Origin: Cognatiyoonia koreensis
Lineage (GTDB): Bacteria; Pseudomonadota; Alphaproteobacteria; Rhodobacterales; Rhodobacteraceae
Reading direction: 5' to 3'
DNA length: 64,000 nt
Assembly: GCF_900109295.1 (NCBI RefSeq)
Contig: NZ_FOIZ01000001.1
Coordinates: 434,001-498,000, forward strand
Position numbers and translations under genes: made by a program. How positions within the stretch are numbered: the first letter of the stretch is position 1; each line of letters opens with the position of its first letter. Of the stretch, positions 19,541-28,723 are shown piece after piece. The notes below the pieces were generated by a model. That model was not told the origin of the DNA. It did not search any database and was given only the letters and a program-made list of their open reading frames with translations.

Positions 19541-20560
19541 TCACGTGTCGCAGATCCCCTGTAGGCTGACCCATGCACCATCACCCATGATCGGGGCGAC
19601 ATCATCGCCTGTAACCGGATCGTTCGCGATCAGATAGGGCATCGGGGCGCCATGACTGGCAAGGTGCGTCGCAAACGGTGTTGTGGACAGGCGCGCGGCG
19701 TCGAAACTTTGCACCAGTGCAACAGGATCGCGGGGCGGCAGTGCACCATCCACCAGCGACTGCGCGTAGGTCTTCAGGACCTCCGGTGCCAGTTCGCCTG
19801 TCGTGAACAGCGTAAACGTGCCGCGCAGTCCTGCCGTTTCCAGTATCGGGGCCAGCGGATCATTGATGGTGCGGGTCGTATGCGCGGCCAGCACATATCC
19901 GGCGGTAATGGCCGGATCATCGGTGCTTTCGGGAATGGATTTGTCGAGCACGATAATCCCGCCGGGCAGGCCGACTGCGTCACCAAAACCTGTTGGTGCG
20001 ACGATGATTTGCCCGTCCGCATCGCGGCCCAGAAGCCTGCGGTGCAATTGTGCGAGCGCCTGACGCCCTTGGGGGCCGCGACAACTTGGACCGGTCAGGA
20101 ACTGGATATGCCCAAGAACGGTTGCCCCGATTTCTGCCCGCTTTGATTGTGGCACGGCGGACAGGGTCTGTTCGCGCAGCGCACCCGGAAACCAGAACAC
20201 GCCTGCCGCGGCCAGTGTGCCGATAATCAGCACCGTCGACAAATGGCGCAGTTTGCGCGGCCGTGGGCGTGTTCTTGCGATGGTCTTGCGCACCTTTTCG
20301 ATCGCGTCGATCATCAGCGGGTCTTCGATTTCAAGCGTCTCGTCCGCGTCTGTATCCGGTGCAAAAAGGGCAGGACGGGTACCCGCGTTCAGACGGGTGA
20401 CGGCGGGCAGCGACCAATGGGTCAGCGCGGATCCGCTGCCATCTGACACCACCAGCGTGGCATCACCGAAAGACACGATCACCTCGCGCGCAGCCTTGTC
20501 CGGGCTTTCGCGCCAGATACCGCCGCTTTCCAACCGTGCATACTCTTTAAGCGCTGTCAT
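19541..20560 (-). CDS. Membrane-anchored M48-peptidase-like protein lacking HExxH
   Basis: 339 residues. N-terminal cytoplasmic part (1-~105), one membrane helix LSTVLIIGTLAAAGVFWF (~107-124), then an extracytoplasmic domain. The segment GGIIVLDKSIPESTDDPAITAGYVLAAHTTRTINDPLAPILETAGLR (quoted in part: ITAGYVLAAHTTRT, NDPLAPILETAGLR) aligns by eye with M48 peptidases, where VLAHEIGHV would carry the zinc motif; here AAHTTRT replaces it and the Glu is absent. So it is probably a non-catalytic relative. Product ends GDGAWVSLQGICDT. Placement in M48 is inference. Confidence 0.6.
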   Translation of the reverse strand: MTALKEYARLESGGIWRESPDKAAREVIVSFGDATLVVSDGSGSALTHWSLPAVTRLNAGTRPALFAPDTDADETLEIEDPLMIDAIEKVRKTIARTRPRPRKLRHLSTVLIIGTLAAAGVFWFPGALREQTLSAVPQSKRAEIGATVLGHIQFLTGPSCRGPQGRQALAQLHRRLLGRDADGQIIVAPTGFGDAVGLPGGIIVLDKSIPESTDDPAITAGYVLAAHTTRTINDPLAPILETAGLRGTFTLFTTGELAPEVLKTYAQSLVDGALPPRDPVALVQSFDAARLSTTPFATHLASHGAPMPYLIANDPVTGDDVAPIMGDGAWVSLQGICDT

Positions 20561-20651
20561 TTGCCTGCAACTGCCTCTGCTGCCAGTCTAGCTGCTTTTG
20601 GCGGCGGACGGTAGGCTGATTGCGTGACAGGTTCCATGCAAACGCGCGCTT

Positions 20652-22277
20652 CTAAAGGGTTTTCGCGGCCTTGCGCAGCTCGAATTTCTGGATCTTCCCA
20701 GTCGAAGTTTTCGGCAGTTCCTGGAACACGACTTTCTTGGGGCATTTGAAACCGGCCAGCCGTTCGCGCATAAACGCAATAATCTCGGCCTCGTCAGCGG
20801 ATGCCCCTTCCTTCAGTTCCACGAAAGCGCAAGGGACTTCGCCCCATTTTTCGTCCGGCTTGGCGACGACGGCACACAGATTCACGGCCGGATGGTTCAT
20901 CAAGGCCCCTTCGACCTCGACCGAAGAGATGTTCTCACCGCCCGAAATGATGATGTCCTTGGCGCGATCCGAAATCTGGATGTAGCCGTCCGGATGTTGC
21001 ACGGCGAGGTCTTCGGAATGGAAATACCCGCCCTTGAACGCCTTTTGCGTCGCCTCTGGGTTTTTGAGGTAGCCTTTCATCACCGCGTTGCCGCGCATGA
21101 CGATTTCGCCCTGTGTCGCGCCGTCCATTCTGACCTGCTGCATCTGATCGTCCATGACCGTGATGTCCTCCATCATCGGGAGGGCCACGCCCTGACGTGC
21201 CTTGATCGCCGATTGTTCATCTGGCGGAAGATCGTCCCAGTCGGCATTCCAGATGCATTCAGTGACATGCCCGTAAGTTTCGGTCAGCCCGTAAACCTGC
21301 ATGACGTTGAACCCCAGCTTGCTGATTGCAGCAAGTGTTGCCGGGGCGGGGGGCGCGCCTGCGGTGAAAACCTCGACCGTGTGATCAAAGCTGCGTCGGT
21401 CCTGAGCCTTGGCGTTGACCAGCAGGTTCAGCACGATCGGGGCCCCGCCAAAATGGGTGACACCATGATCGGCGATGGCGTTATAGATGTTCGCCGGCGT
21501 GATATCGCGGCAGCACACCACCGTGCCGCCAAGGGCCGGCATCATCCATGTGTGATTCCAGCCGTTGCAGTGAAACAGTGGCACGATTTGCAGATAGGTC
21601 GGATAAAGCGGCATCTGCCAGCTGATCGGCGTGCCGACCGTCATCAGGTAAGCGCCACGATGGTGATAGACGACGCCTTTCGGGCGGCCCGTCGTGCCGG
21701 ATGTGTAATTCAGCGCAAGGCTTTCCCATTCGTCCTCTGGCATGATCCACGCGAAATCGGGATCACCTGTGGCGATGAAATCCTCATAGTCGATCTGCTC
21801 GCCAATTCCGCCGACACCGGCAGTTGTATCAGGCACTTCGACAATACCTGGCGGCGGGCCGTCCATCAGTTCGATGGACTGCATCAGCAGCGGCAGGAAC
21901 TGGCTGTCGACCAGCACAACCTTGGCCGCCCCGTGATCAAGGATATAGGCGATGGTGTCCGCATCCAGACGGGTGTTGATCGTGTTCAGCACCGCACCAC
22001 AGGCGGGTACGCCAAATGCGGCTTCGGATTGCGCGGGGATGTTGGGCAGAATGGTGGCGACGACATCGCCCGGGTTCACGCCGATCTTGACCAGTGCAGA
22101 AGCAAGGCGCGTCACCCGGTCATGATAGGCGCGATAGGTCAGCCGCGTGTCGCCATAGATCAACGCGGTGCGATCGGCAAAGACGGTCGCTGCACGTTTG
22201 AGATGGCTCAGCGGCGTCAGCGCGACGTAATTGGCCGCGCATTTGTCCAATCCGGTCTCGTCACTCATCCAACCCAT
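20652..22277 (-). CDS. Acyl-CoA synthetase (medium/short-chain, adenylate-forming)
   Basis: 541 residues from ATG 22277, preceded by GGGGAGG; a more distal in-frame start adds 29 unlikely residues. ATP + acid + CoA to acyl-CoA. LNYTSGTTGRPKGVVYHHRG (P-loop, about 184-203), YGLTETYGHVTE, SEDLAVQHPDGYIQISDRAKDIIISGG hinge (Asp/Lys), and PKTSTGKIQKFELR with the catalytic Lys. It belongs to the branch with roseobacter acyl-CoA ligases that include methylmercaptopropionate-CoA ligase (DmdB) relatives; substrate cannot be fixed from sequence. Divergent from the DMT gene. Confidence 0.88.
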   Translation of the reverse strand: MGWMSDETGLDKCAANYVALTPLSHLKRAATVFADRTALIYGDTRLTYRAYHDRVTRLASALVKIGVNPGDVVATILPNIPAQSEAAFGVPACGAVLNTINTRLDADTIAYILDHGAAKVVLVDSQFLPLLMQSIELMDGPPPGIVEVPDTTAGVGGIGEQIDYEDFIATGDPDFAWIMPEDEWESLALNYTSGTTGRPKGVVYHHRGAYLMTVGTPISWQMPLYPTYLQIVPLFHCNGWNHTWMMPALGGTVVCCRDITPANIYNAIADHGVTHFGGAPIVLNLLVNAKAQDRRSFDHTVEVFTAGAPPAPATLAAISKLGFNVMQVYGLTETYGHVTECIWNADWDDLPPDEQSAIKARQGVALPMMEDITVMDDQMQQVRMDGATQGEIVMRGNAVMKGYLKNPEATQKAFKGGYFHSEDLAVQHPDGYIQISDRAKDIIISGGENISSVEVEGALMNHPAVNLCAVVAKPDEKWGEVPCAFVELKEGASADEAEIIAFMRERLAGFKCPKKVVFQELPKTSTGKIQKFELRKAAKTL

Positions 22278-22368
22278 GGCGAACCTCCCCGCTTTCCATC
22301 TTGAAGAAGGAGTATTGCCTCCCGTCGCCACCTTTGGAAGAGTGAATTGCGGGCAAGGGATCATTCAC

Positions 22369-23265
22369 ATGACAGCACAGACATCTGCACCGGGCCTTGC
22401 GGCACTCTTCGTGCTTGCCGGTATGATGACGCTCGGGCTGACCGACAACTTTCTGCGCTACGTGACCGAGGACAGCTCGCTTGCGCAGTTCCATTTCATC
22501 CGGGGGGCGTTTGCCTTTGCGATGCTGGCCATCGCGGCGGCCTTTGGCTGGGGGATCATCCGCCCCAAAAAGCCGCTGGCCGTGCTTGGGCGATCCGCCC
22601 TCGTGACGGGGGCGATGGTGATCTATTTCGGCTGCCTGTCGATCCTGCCCATTGGTGTCGTAGTCGCAGGGCTGTTCACGGCCCCCCTGTTCGTTGTCAT
22701 CATCACGGTACTAATCCAGCGTCAGCGTGTCGGACCCATCCGCTGGGCGGCGGTTGGCGTCGGGTTCGCAGGCACGTTGATGGTGATCCAGCCGGATCCG
22801 GCCGCACTTGATCCGGTGGTCTTTCTGCCGGTGGTGGCGGGGTTCCTTTATGCCTGTAGTGCCGTGGCCACGCGGGCGTGGTGCGAAGGCGAAGGCACGC
22901 TGGCGCTGACCGCAACGTTCTTTGCGATGCTGTCGCTGACCGGCGCTTTGGGATGCTTGTTGCTTCCGGGGACGGGCACGGGCGCGGCCGGTTTCGCGCT
23001 GCGGGGCTGGATGCCGATGACGGACGCCAACCTGTTCTGGATCGCGGTCCAGTCCGTCGGCGCGCTGATCGGCATCGCCTGCCTGTTTCGCGCGTATCAG
23101 GTGGGCGAGGCGAGCTTTGTCGCGGTCTTTGAATATTCGCTGCTGATCTTCGCCAGTTTCTGGGCCTACGTGCTTTGGCAGGAAAGCGTATCCTTGCTGG
23201 CCGGGCTCGGGATGGTGCTGATCGCGCTGGCAGGAACAATCATCGCGGTGCGGTCGGACGGATGA
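22369..23265 (+). CDS. EamA/DMT family transporter
   Basis: 298 residues from ATG 22369 (MTAQTSAPGLAAL), the normal size for a ten-helix DMT protein with two EamA repeats (about 1-135 and 145-298). Hydrophobic segments alternate through the length; the end KFW-type pattern is VLWQESVSLLAGLGMVLI. Probably a metabolite exporter of the inner membrane. The stop overlaps the sulfotransferase start (ATGA), so the two are co-translated; transport of a sulfated or amino compound would be speculation. Confidence 0.88.
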   Translation: MTAQTSAPGLAALFVLAGMMTLGLTDNFLRYVTEDSSLAQFHFIRGAFAFAMLAIAAAFGWGIIRPKKPLAVLGRSALVTGAMVIYFGCLSILPIGVVVAGLFTAPLFVVIITVLIQRQRVGPIRWAAVGVGFAGTLMVIQPDPAALDPVVFLPVVAGFLYACSAVATRAWCEGEGTLALTATFFAMLSLTGALGCLLLPGTGTGAAGFALRGWMPMTDANLFWIAVQSVGALIGIACLFRAYQVGEASFVAVFEYSLLIFASFWAYVLWQESVSLLAGLGMVLIALAGTIIAVRSDG

Positions 23266-23912
23266 TCATTTCTCCGGGGCGAAACTATATCTTCGTGCAT
23301 GCGCCCAAGACCGGCGGCACAGCAATGGCGCTGGCACTGGAAGACCGCGCGATGAAGGATGACATCCTCATCGGTGACACACCCAAGGCCATAAAACGCC
23401 GCAATCGGCTCAAGCGGCTGACGCCAAAGGGGCGGCTTTGGAAGCACAGCACGCTTGCCGATATCGAAGGGATCATCAGCCGTGACCAGATGGCAGGGAT
23501 GATGGTCTTTACCCTGACCCGCAACCCTTGGGACCGGCTGGTCAGCTACTATCACTGGCTGCAAATGCAAGACTTCGATCATCAGGCTGTGGGGCTGGCC
23601 AAGACACTGTCATTCAACGATTTCCTGCAACACGAAGCGATCCTGCCAGCCTTTGCTGCGCAACCTGTCCGCACGATGGGCACGGACGGCGCGGGTACCG
23701 ATCATCTGACGCATCTGATCCGGCTGGAACACTGGGAAAAGGATATCGCACCGGTTTGTGCGCAGCTTGGCTTTGACATTGTCCTGACACGGGTCAACGC
23801 GTCGATGCGCGCGCGCGACTATCGGCTTTATTATACAGCAGCAGAGGTCGATCTGGTCGCGCAGGCATGTGCGGATGATATCGCTGACGGCGGCTATTCC
23901 TTCGACGATTAG
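23262..23912 (+). CDS. Sulfotransferase family protein
   Basis: 216 residues starting inside the DMT stop codon. PAPS-dependent sulfotransferase fold: the 5'-phosphosulfate loop IFVHAPKTGGTAMALAL (about 9-25) and the 3'-phosphate motif TLTRNPWDRLVSYYHWL (about 84-100). Similar to the Sulfotransfer_2 / type II group found in roseobacters, thought to modify exopolysaccharide or lipids. The acceptor is not predictable. Ends YSFDD with no anchor or signal. Confidence 0.85.
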   Translation: MIISPGRNYIFVHAPKTGGTAMALALEDRAMKDDILIGDTPKAIKRRNRLKRLTPKGRLWKHSTLADIEGIISRDQMAGMMVFTLTRNPWDRLVSYYHWLQMQDFDHQAVGLAKTLSFNDFLQHEAILPAFAAQPVRTMGTDGAGTDHLTHLIRLEHWEKDIAPVCAQLGFDIVLTRVNASMRARDYRLYYTAAEVDLVAQACADDIADGGYSFDD

Positions 23913-24071
23913 GCCCCATTGTTTCGAAATCATGGTTAATCGGACCGTTCCGGCCGGATTGGAAAGGCACATCTTACCAATGACACAAACTTGCCCCTTT
24001 GTGACCCAATCGGGGGCACGGGAATCATGGCCCATGAATGCAACAGACGAAATCGTCACGAGGGGAAAGCG

Positions 24072-24725
24072 ATGTTTGCATTTGGAAATGACACCTGGGA
24101 TCGGATGCGCGCCGAAGAGGCACCGCGCCGCACCGATCTGACACTGGCTGATCTGACACATGGCATCGTTGCAGGCACCAAAGTGGCGACGCCGACAGGC
24201 TGGCGCTGCATCGAAGCGATTGCCCCCGGTGACATGGTGCTGACATTTGATGGCGGCATGCAGGCCGTCGTAAGCGTCCAGCGCGAAGTCATCTGGACTG
24301 ACAACGTGGCCGCCAACCCCGCGACCTGGCCGCTGCACGTCCCTGCCGGCGCGCTTGGCAACCGCGAGGATATGACGATCCTGCCATATCAGGCGGTTCT
24401 GGTCGAAAGTGATGCGGCCGAAAACGCCTTTGGCGATCCTTTCGCCATGATCCCCGCCGCTGCCCTTGAAGGGTTCCGCCGCATCACGCGGATGGCCCCG
24501 GCCGAGCGGATCGAAATCGTCACCCTGCAATTCGCGCAGGACGAAGTTGTTTTTGCGAATATCGGGGCGTTGTTCTTTTGCCCCAAGTCGGTCGATTTGT
24601 TGCAGGCACCAGCAGTAAATGCAGCATATCAGGTTCTGAATATCGAACAGGCCGACGCAATTGTCTGTTTGCTTGAAATGGAAGATGGCCGGACGCACGC
24701 CCCCGTGGCCAGCGCCGCAGCCTAA
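24072..24725 (+). CDS. Hint-domain protein lacking the catalytic cysteine
   Basis: 217 residues from ATG 24072, preceded by AGGGGAAAG. The Hedgehog/intein (Hint_2) domain runs from about residue 30: HGIVAGTKVATPTGWRCIEAIAPGDMVLTFDGGMQAV, with ILPYQAVLVES corresponding to the usual HPxHL block and ending near 190. In self-splicing Hints the first residue is Cys (or Ser); here the position reads Val/Ala, so autoprocessing is unlikely. Related Cys-less Hint_2 proteins are common in roseobacters, often in RTX-like exported proteins. No signal peptide. Confidence 0.8.
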   Translation: MFAFGNDTWDRMRAEEAPRRTDLTLADLTHGIVAGTKVATPTGWRCIEAIAPGDMVLTFDGGMQAVVSVQREVIWTDNVAANPATWPLHVPAGALGNREDMTILPYQAVLVESDAAENAFGDPFAMIPAAALEGFRRITRMAPAERIEIVTLQFAQDEVVFANIGALFFCPKSVDLLQAPAVNAAYQVLNIEQADAIVCLLEMEDGRTHAPVASAAA

Positions 24726-24748
24726 GAAGCGACCTCCTCACACTAAAA

Positions 24749-24784
24749 CGCCCCGCCGGTTTACCGTGCGGGGCGCTTTTTTTT
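24749..24784 (+). terminator. Rho-independent terminator
   Basis: CGCCCCG (24749-24755) pairs with CGGGGCG (24769-24775), followed by an eight-T run. It lies between the Hint gene and the convergent fadJ, and the A-run on its left allows bidirectional use. Confidence 0.9.
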
Positions 24785-24800
24785 GTGCTGTCAGAATACG

Positions 24801-26990
24801 TTACGCGGCAGACTTCGCTTGTGGTCCAAAGCGGCCATAAAAGGTCTGCGTTTTGTCCGCCATCTCGCTCAGCAGGTCTGGCGTCTTGAACCGGTCACCG
24901 AATTGTTCGGTCAACTGGTCGCAACGTTCCGCCGCATAAGGTGTGCCGATGATATCCAGCCAGCTGAACGGACCACCCGACCAAGGTGCAAAGCCCCAGC
25001 CAAGGATCGCACCCACATCGCCTTCGCGGATGTCTTCCAGAACGCCTTCTTCCAGCGCGCGAACCGCTTCCAGAACTTGCGCGAATAACAGGCGGTGCTG
25101 GACTGTGACAAGATCAGGTTGTTCATCTGCGACCGGATACTTGTCCGCCAGACCTTCCCACAAACCCTGACGTTTGCCTTTGTCATCATAAGCATAGAAG
25201 CCCGCGTTCGACTTGCGACCAAGACGCCCTTCGTCAAACATCCAGAACAGTACCTCGTCCTGCGCATCGTCATATGCGTCGCCCATCGCGGCCTTTGTCG
25301 CCTTGGCGATCTTGACGCCAAGGTCGATCGACGTTTCATCGGTCAACTGCAGCGGTCCCAGCGGCATGCCCACCAGCTTCGCCGCGTTTTCGATCAGCGC
25401 AGGTTCCACACCTTCCTTCACCATCCGAATACCTTCGTTGATGTAAGGGATGATGCAGCGGTTGGCATAGAAGAAGCGTTCGTCATTGACGACAATCGGC
25501 GTCTTCTTGATCTGGCGCACATAATCCAGCGCCTTCGCCACAGCGACGTCGCCGGTTTCCTTGCCCTTGATGATTTCCACCAGCATCATCTTGTCGACGG
25601 GGCTGAAGAAGTGGATACCGATGAACTTTGACGGATCCTTGGCGGCCTTTGCCAGTTCGGTGATCGGCAGGGTGGAAGTATTCGTGGCGAACACGCAATC
25701 AGTCTGCGCCTGCACGTTCTTGGTGACCTCGGCCTTGACGCCCACGTCTTCGAACACGGCCTCGACGATCAGATCGCAGCCTTTCAGCGCGTCATAATCA
25801 GTTGTTGCGTTGATCAGGCCAAGCATCGCCTCTTTCTGCTCTGGCGTCGCTTTCTTGCGGGCGATGCCCTTGTCCATGTAATCGGCCGTGTAGGATTTGC
25901 CTTTGTCAGCCGCTTCCTGCTTGGCGTCGATCAGAACGACTTCGATACCCGCGCGGGCAGAAACAAGCGCGATACCTGCGCCCATCATACCGGCTCCGAT
26001 GATGCCGACCTTGCTGACCTTTTGGTCGTCGACCGCAGGACGGTTCGCACCCTTTTCAAGCGCTTCCTTGTTGATGAACAGACTGCGGATCATCGCAGAG
26101 GACGACGGGTTCATCAGGATATTCGTGAAATAGCGGGCTTCGATCTGCAACGCCGTGTCAAACGGGACCAGTGCGCCTTCGTAGACAGCAGAGAGCAGCG
26201 CCTTGGCCGCCGGATAAACGCCTTGCGTCTTGCCATTGACCATCGCCGAAGCACCCACAAAGGTCATGAAACCGGCAGGGTGGTAGGGCGTGCCACCGGG
26301 CATCTTATAGCCCTTCTCATCCCATGGCTTGACGATCTTGGGTTCGGACAGAACCCATTCCTTGGCCTTTGCCAACAATTCATCGGCAGGCACGACCTCG
26401 TCGATGACACCGGCGGCCATTGCTTTCTTTGGATCGTTCAGCTTGCCTTCCAGCAGCAGCGGGGATGCGGCCATCGCACCCAGCTTGCGCACAAGGCGGG
26501 TGGTACCACCGGCGCCCGGGAAGATACCGACCATGATCTCGGGCAGACCGATCTTGGCCTTGGGGTTGTCGGCGGCAAAGATGCGGTGACAGGCCAGCGG
26601 AACTTCAAGGCCGATCCCAAGGGCGGTGCCGGGCAGAGCGGCAGCGATGGGCTTGCCACCCTTGTTGGTCTTCGGGTCCATGCCTGCGCGCTCGATCTTG
26701 CGCAGGGCCTTGTGGCCGTTCATCGTGAATTCAAACAGACCGGCAGCAGGGTTGTCGCCGCTTTCCTCGCGGATCGTGGCCAACACGTTCAGGTCCATAC
26801 CACCGGCAAAGCTGTCCTTGCCTGATGTGATGACGGCCCCCTTGATGCTGTCATCGGCAAGGACTTCGTCAATCAGGCCGTTCAATTCGGCCATGCTGTC
26901 GCGGGTCATGACGTTCATCGACTTGGACTTGACGTCCCATGTGATGACCGCAACGCCGTCGGCGTCCTTTTGCATTGTAAAATCAGTCAT
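24801..26990 (-). CDS. fadJ: Fatty acid oxidation multifunctional enzyme: enoyl-CoA hydratase / 3-hydroxyacyl-CoA dehydrogenase
   Basis: 729 residues. N-terminal crotonase domain (about 1-190: oxyanion-hole segment KDSFAGGMDLNVL and PEIMVGIFPGAGGTTRLVRK with the catalytic Glu region), then 3-hydroxyacyl-CoA dehydrogenase (about 325-505: GIIGAGMMGAGIALVSARAG Rossmann, IGIHFFSPVDKM with the catalytic His) and its C-terminal domain (VNDERFFYANRCI; GWGFAPWSGGPFSW). Catalyses steps 2 and 3 of beta-oxidation. Last gene of a minus-strand set with fadA; the enzyme is likely a complex with that thiolase. Confidence 0.95.
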   Translation of the reverse strand: MTDFTMQKDADGVAVITWDVKSKSMNVMTRDSMAELNGLIDEVLADDSIKGAVITSGKDSFAGGMDLNVLATIREESGDNPAAGLFEFTMNGHKALRKIERAGMDPKTNKGGKPIAAALPGTALGIGLEVPLACHRIFAADNPKAKIGLPEIMVGIFPGAGGTTRLVRKLGAMAASPLLLEGKLNDPKKAMAAGVIDEVVPADELLAKAKEWVLSEPKIVKPWDEKGYKMPGGTPYHPAGFMTFVGASAMVNGKTQGVYPAAKALLSAVYEGALVPFDTALQIEARYFTNILMNPSSSAMIRSLFINKEALEKGANRPAVDDQKVSKVGIIGAGMMGAGIALVSARAGIEVVLIDAKQEAADKGKSYTADYMDKGIARKKATPEQKEAMLGLINATTDYDALKGCDLIVEAVFEDVGVKAEVTKNVQAQTDCVFATNTSTLPITELAKAAKDPSKFIGIHFFSPVDKMMLVEIIKGKETGDVAVAKALDYVRQIKKTPIVVNDERFFYANRCIIPYINEGIRMVKEGVEPALIENAAKLVGMPLGPLQLTDETSIDLGVKIAKATKAAMGDAYDDAQDEVLFWMFDEGRLGRKSNAGFYAYDDKGKRQGLWEGLADKYPVADEQPDLVTVQHRLLFAQVLEAVRALEEGVLEDIREGDVGAILGWGFAPWSGGPFSWLDIIGTPYAAERCDQLTEQFGDRFKTPDLLSEMADKTQTFYGRFGPQAKSAA

Positions 26991-27031
26991 GTCGTCTCCT
27001 GTTCATTTGCGGAGTGTGTGTCTGTGCGGCC

Positions 27032-27496
27032 CTACTGGGCCGCGATATTCTGTTGGACGCAGGCCCGGACAGCGTCGCTGATGCCGGTCTCGTCCGATGA
27101 GTTGTTGTCCGAACCGCACACCATCCAGCGGCCTTGCATGCGCATGACGATGGCCTGGGTCAGGGTCGGTTGGGTCACGTTGTTTCCGTCCTTGTCCTTG
27201 TAGGACACGCGATGCGAGCCCTCGATGCAGTCCTTGGTGCGGAAACGGGCATTGATGCATTCGCGCTTGCACGAGGTCGCACCAAGTTCAGCGGCGTAGT
27301 CGACGTAGCGTCTGAAAGCGACTTCCAGCTCTTGCTGGGTGCGGATATTGAATGTTTCAGAACGGGTGCGAATGTGGTGGGGCACGTGGATCAACTCCGC
27401 GTGCCGCGCACAATCCTCCGCCATGAAACAGACGTCGATCTCGTCCATCAGGGCCTGATAAATCGCTCTTGCTTCCGCGTGGTCGCGCAGTGCCAT
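27032..27496 (-). CDS. NTF2/SnoaL-like protein of unknown function between fadJ and fadA
   Basis: 154 residues, ATG 27496, starting 2 bases past the fadA stop. The pattern of helices followed by MALRDHAEARAIYQALMDEI and then a C-terminal beta stretch (PTLTQAIVMRMQGRWMVCGSD) suggests an NTF2/SnoaL-like cone fold, but this is inferred, not recognised by motif. Several Cys residues (about 23, 29, 76, 80, 90) are present; no signal peptide. Co-transcription with the beta-oxidation genes is likely from spacing. Confidence 0.6.
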   Translation of the reverse strand: MALRDHAEARAIYQALMDEIDVCFMAEDCARHAELIHVPHHIRTRSETFNIRTQQELEVAFRRYVDYAAELGATSCKRECINARFRTKDCIEGSHRVSYKDKDGNNVTQPTLTQAIVMRMQGRWMVCGSDNNSSDETGISDAVRACVQQNIAAQ

Positions 27497-27498
27497 AC

Positions 27499-28710
27499 CT
27501 ATACCCGCTCGATAATTGTTGCAGCTCCCATACCAGATGCGATGCAGAGTGTCGCCAACCCCGTGCCCTTGCCGGTGCGCTCCAGCTCGTCCAGCAACGT
27601 GCCGATGATAATGGCACCTGTGGCCCCCAGCGGGTGGCCCATGGCAATGGACCCGCCGTTGACGTTGACCAGTGCGGGATCGACATCAAAGCGTTGCAGG
27701 AAGCGCAGCACGACGGACGCGAAAGCCTCGTTCACTTCGAAAAGGTCGATATCGCTGATGGCCATGCCGCTGTCGGCCATGATCTTTTCGGTGACTGGGA
27801 CAGGACCGGTCAGCATGATCGTCGGATCAAGGCCGATCTTGGCGGTGTGCTTGATGATGGCACGGGGCTTGATGCCCATGGCTTCGCCATATTCCTTGGA
27901 GCCGATCAAAAGGCCCGCGGCCCCGTCCACGATGCCCGAGGAGTTCCCGGCATGGTGGATGTGATTGATCTTCTCAAGGTGGGGATACTTCATCAACGCG
28001 ACCTTGTCGAAACCTGGCATCTGTTCGCCCATGGCCTGAAAGGCGGGGTTGAGCGACCCAAGGGCCTGCATATCCGTCCCGGGGCGCATGTATTCGTCAT
28101 GATCCAGAATGGTCAGCCCGTTTATGTCGGTGACAGGGACGATGGACTTGTCGAAACGCTTGTCGTCCCAGGCGGCCTTGGCGCGGCGCTGGCTTTCCAT
28201 GGCCAGCTGATCTGCGTCATCGCGGGAAAAGCCGTATTCGGTGGCGATGATGTCGGCAGAAATACCCTGCGGGACAAAGTAGGTCTCCATCGCGATGGAC
28301 GGATCGACGGCAATCGCCGCACCATCCGAGCCCATGGCAACGCGGCCCATCATCTCGACACCGCCGGCGATATAGGCCTGACCGGCTCCGCCTTTGATCT
28401 GGTTGGCGGCAAGATTCACAGCCTCCATGCCAGAGGCGCAGAACCGGTTGATGGCAAGGCCCGGAATGGACTGGTGAAGGTCAGAGGCCAGCACCGCGGT
28501 ACGGGCAAGACACCCGCCCTGTTCGCCAACCTGGGTGACATTGCCCCAGATCACGTCTTCGACGGCGTGGCCTTCAAGGCCATTGCGCTCCTTGAGTGCG
28601 TTCAGGACGCCCGCAGACAGGCGGGCAGCAGTGACTTCATGCAGGCTGCCGTCTTTGCGGCCCTTGCCGCGCGGTGTGCGCACGGCGTCGTAGATATAGG
28701 CTTCGGTCAT
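27499..28710 (-). CDS. fadA: Acetyl-CoA C-acyltransferase (thiolase)
   Basis: 403 residues. Thiolytic cleavage of 3-ketoacyl-CoA, final beta-oxidation step. Nucleophile Cys91 in AINRFCASGMEAV; VNVNGGSIAMGHPLGATGA holds the His, and CIASGMGAATI the second Cys near the C-terminus. Separated by 13 bp from the GST gene upstream and 2 bp from the NTF2-like gene downstream. Acetoacetyl-CoA thiolase cannot be excluded, but pairing with fadJ favours FadA. Confidence 0.94.
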   Translation of the reverse strand: MTEAYIYDAVRTPRGKGRKDGSLHEVTAARLSAGVLNALKERNGLEGHAVEDVIWGNVTQVGEQGGCLARTAVLASDLHQSIPGLAINRFCASGMEAVNLAANQIKGGAGQAYIAGGVEMMGRVAMGSDGAAIAVDPSIAMETYFVPQGISADIIATEYGFSRDDADQLAMESQRRAKAAWDDKRFDKSIVPVTDINGLTILDHDEYMRPGTDMQALGSLNPAFQAMGEQMPGFDKVALMKYPHLEKINHIHHAGNSSGIVDGAAGLLIGSKEYGEAMGIKPRAIIKHTAKIGLDPTIMLTGPVPVTEKIMADSGMAISDIDLFEVNEAFASVVLRFLQRFDVDPALVNVNGGSIAMGHPLGATGAIIIGTLLDELERTGKGTGLATLCIASGMGAATIIERV

Positions 28711-28723
28711 GGTGGTCCTTTCG

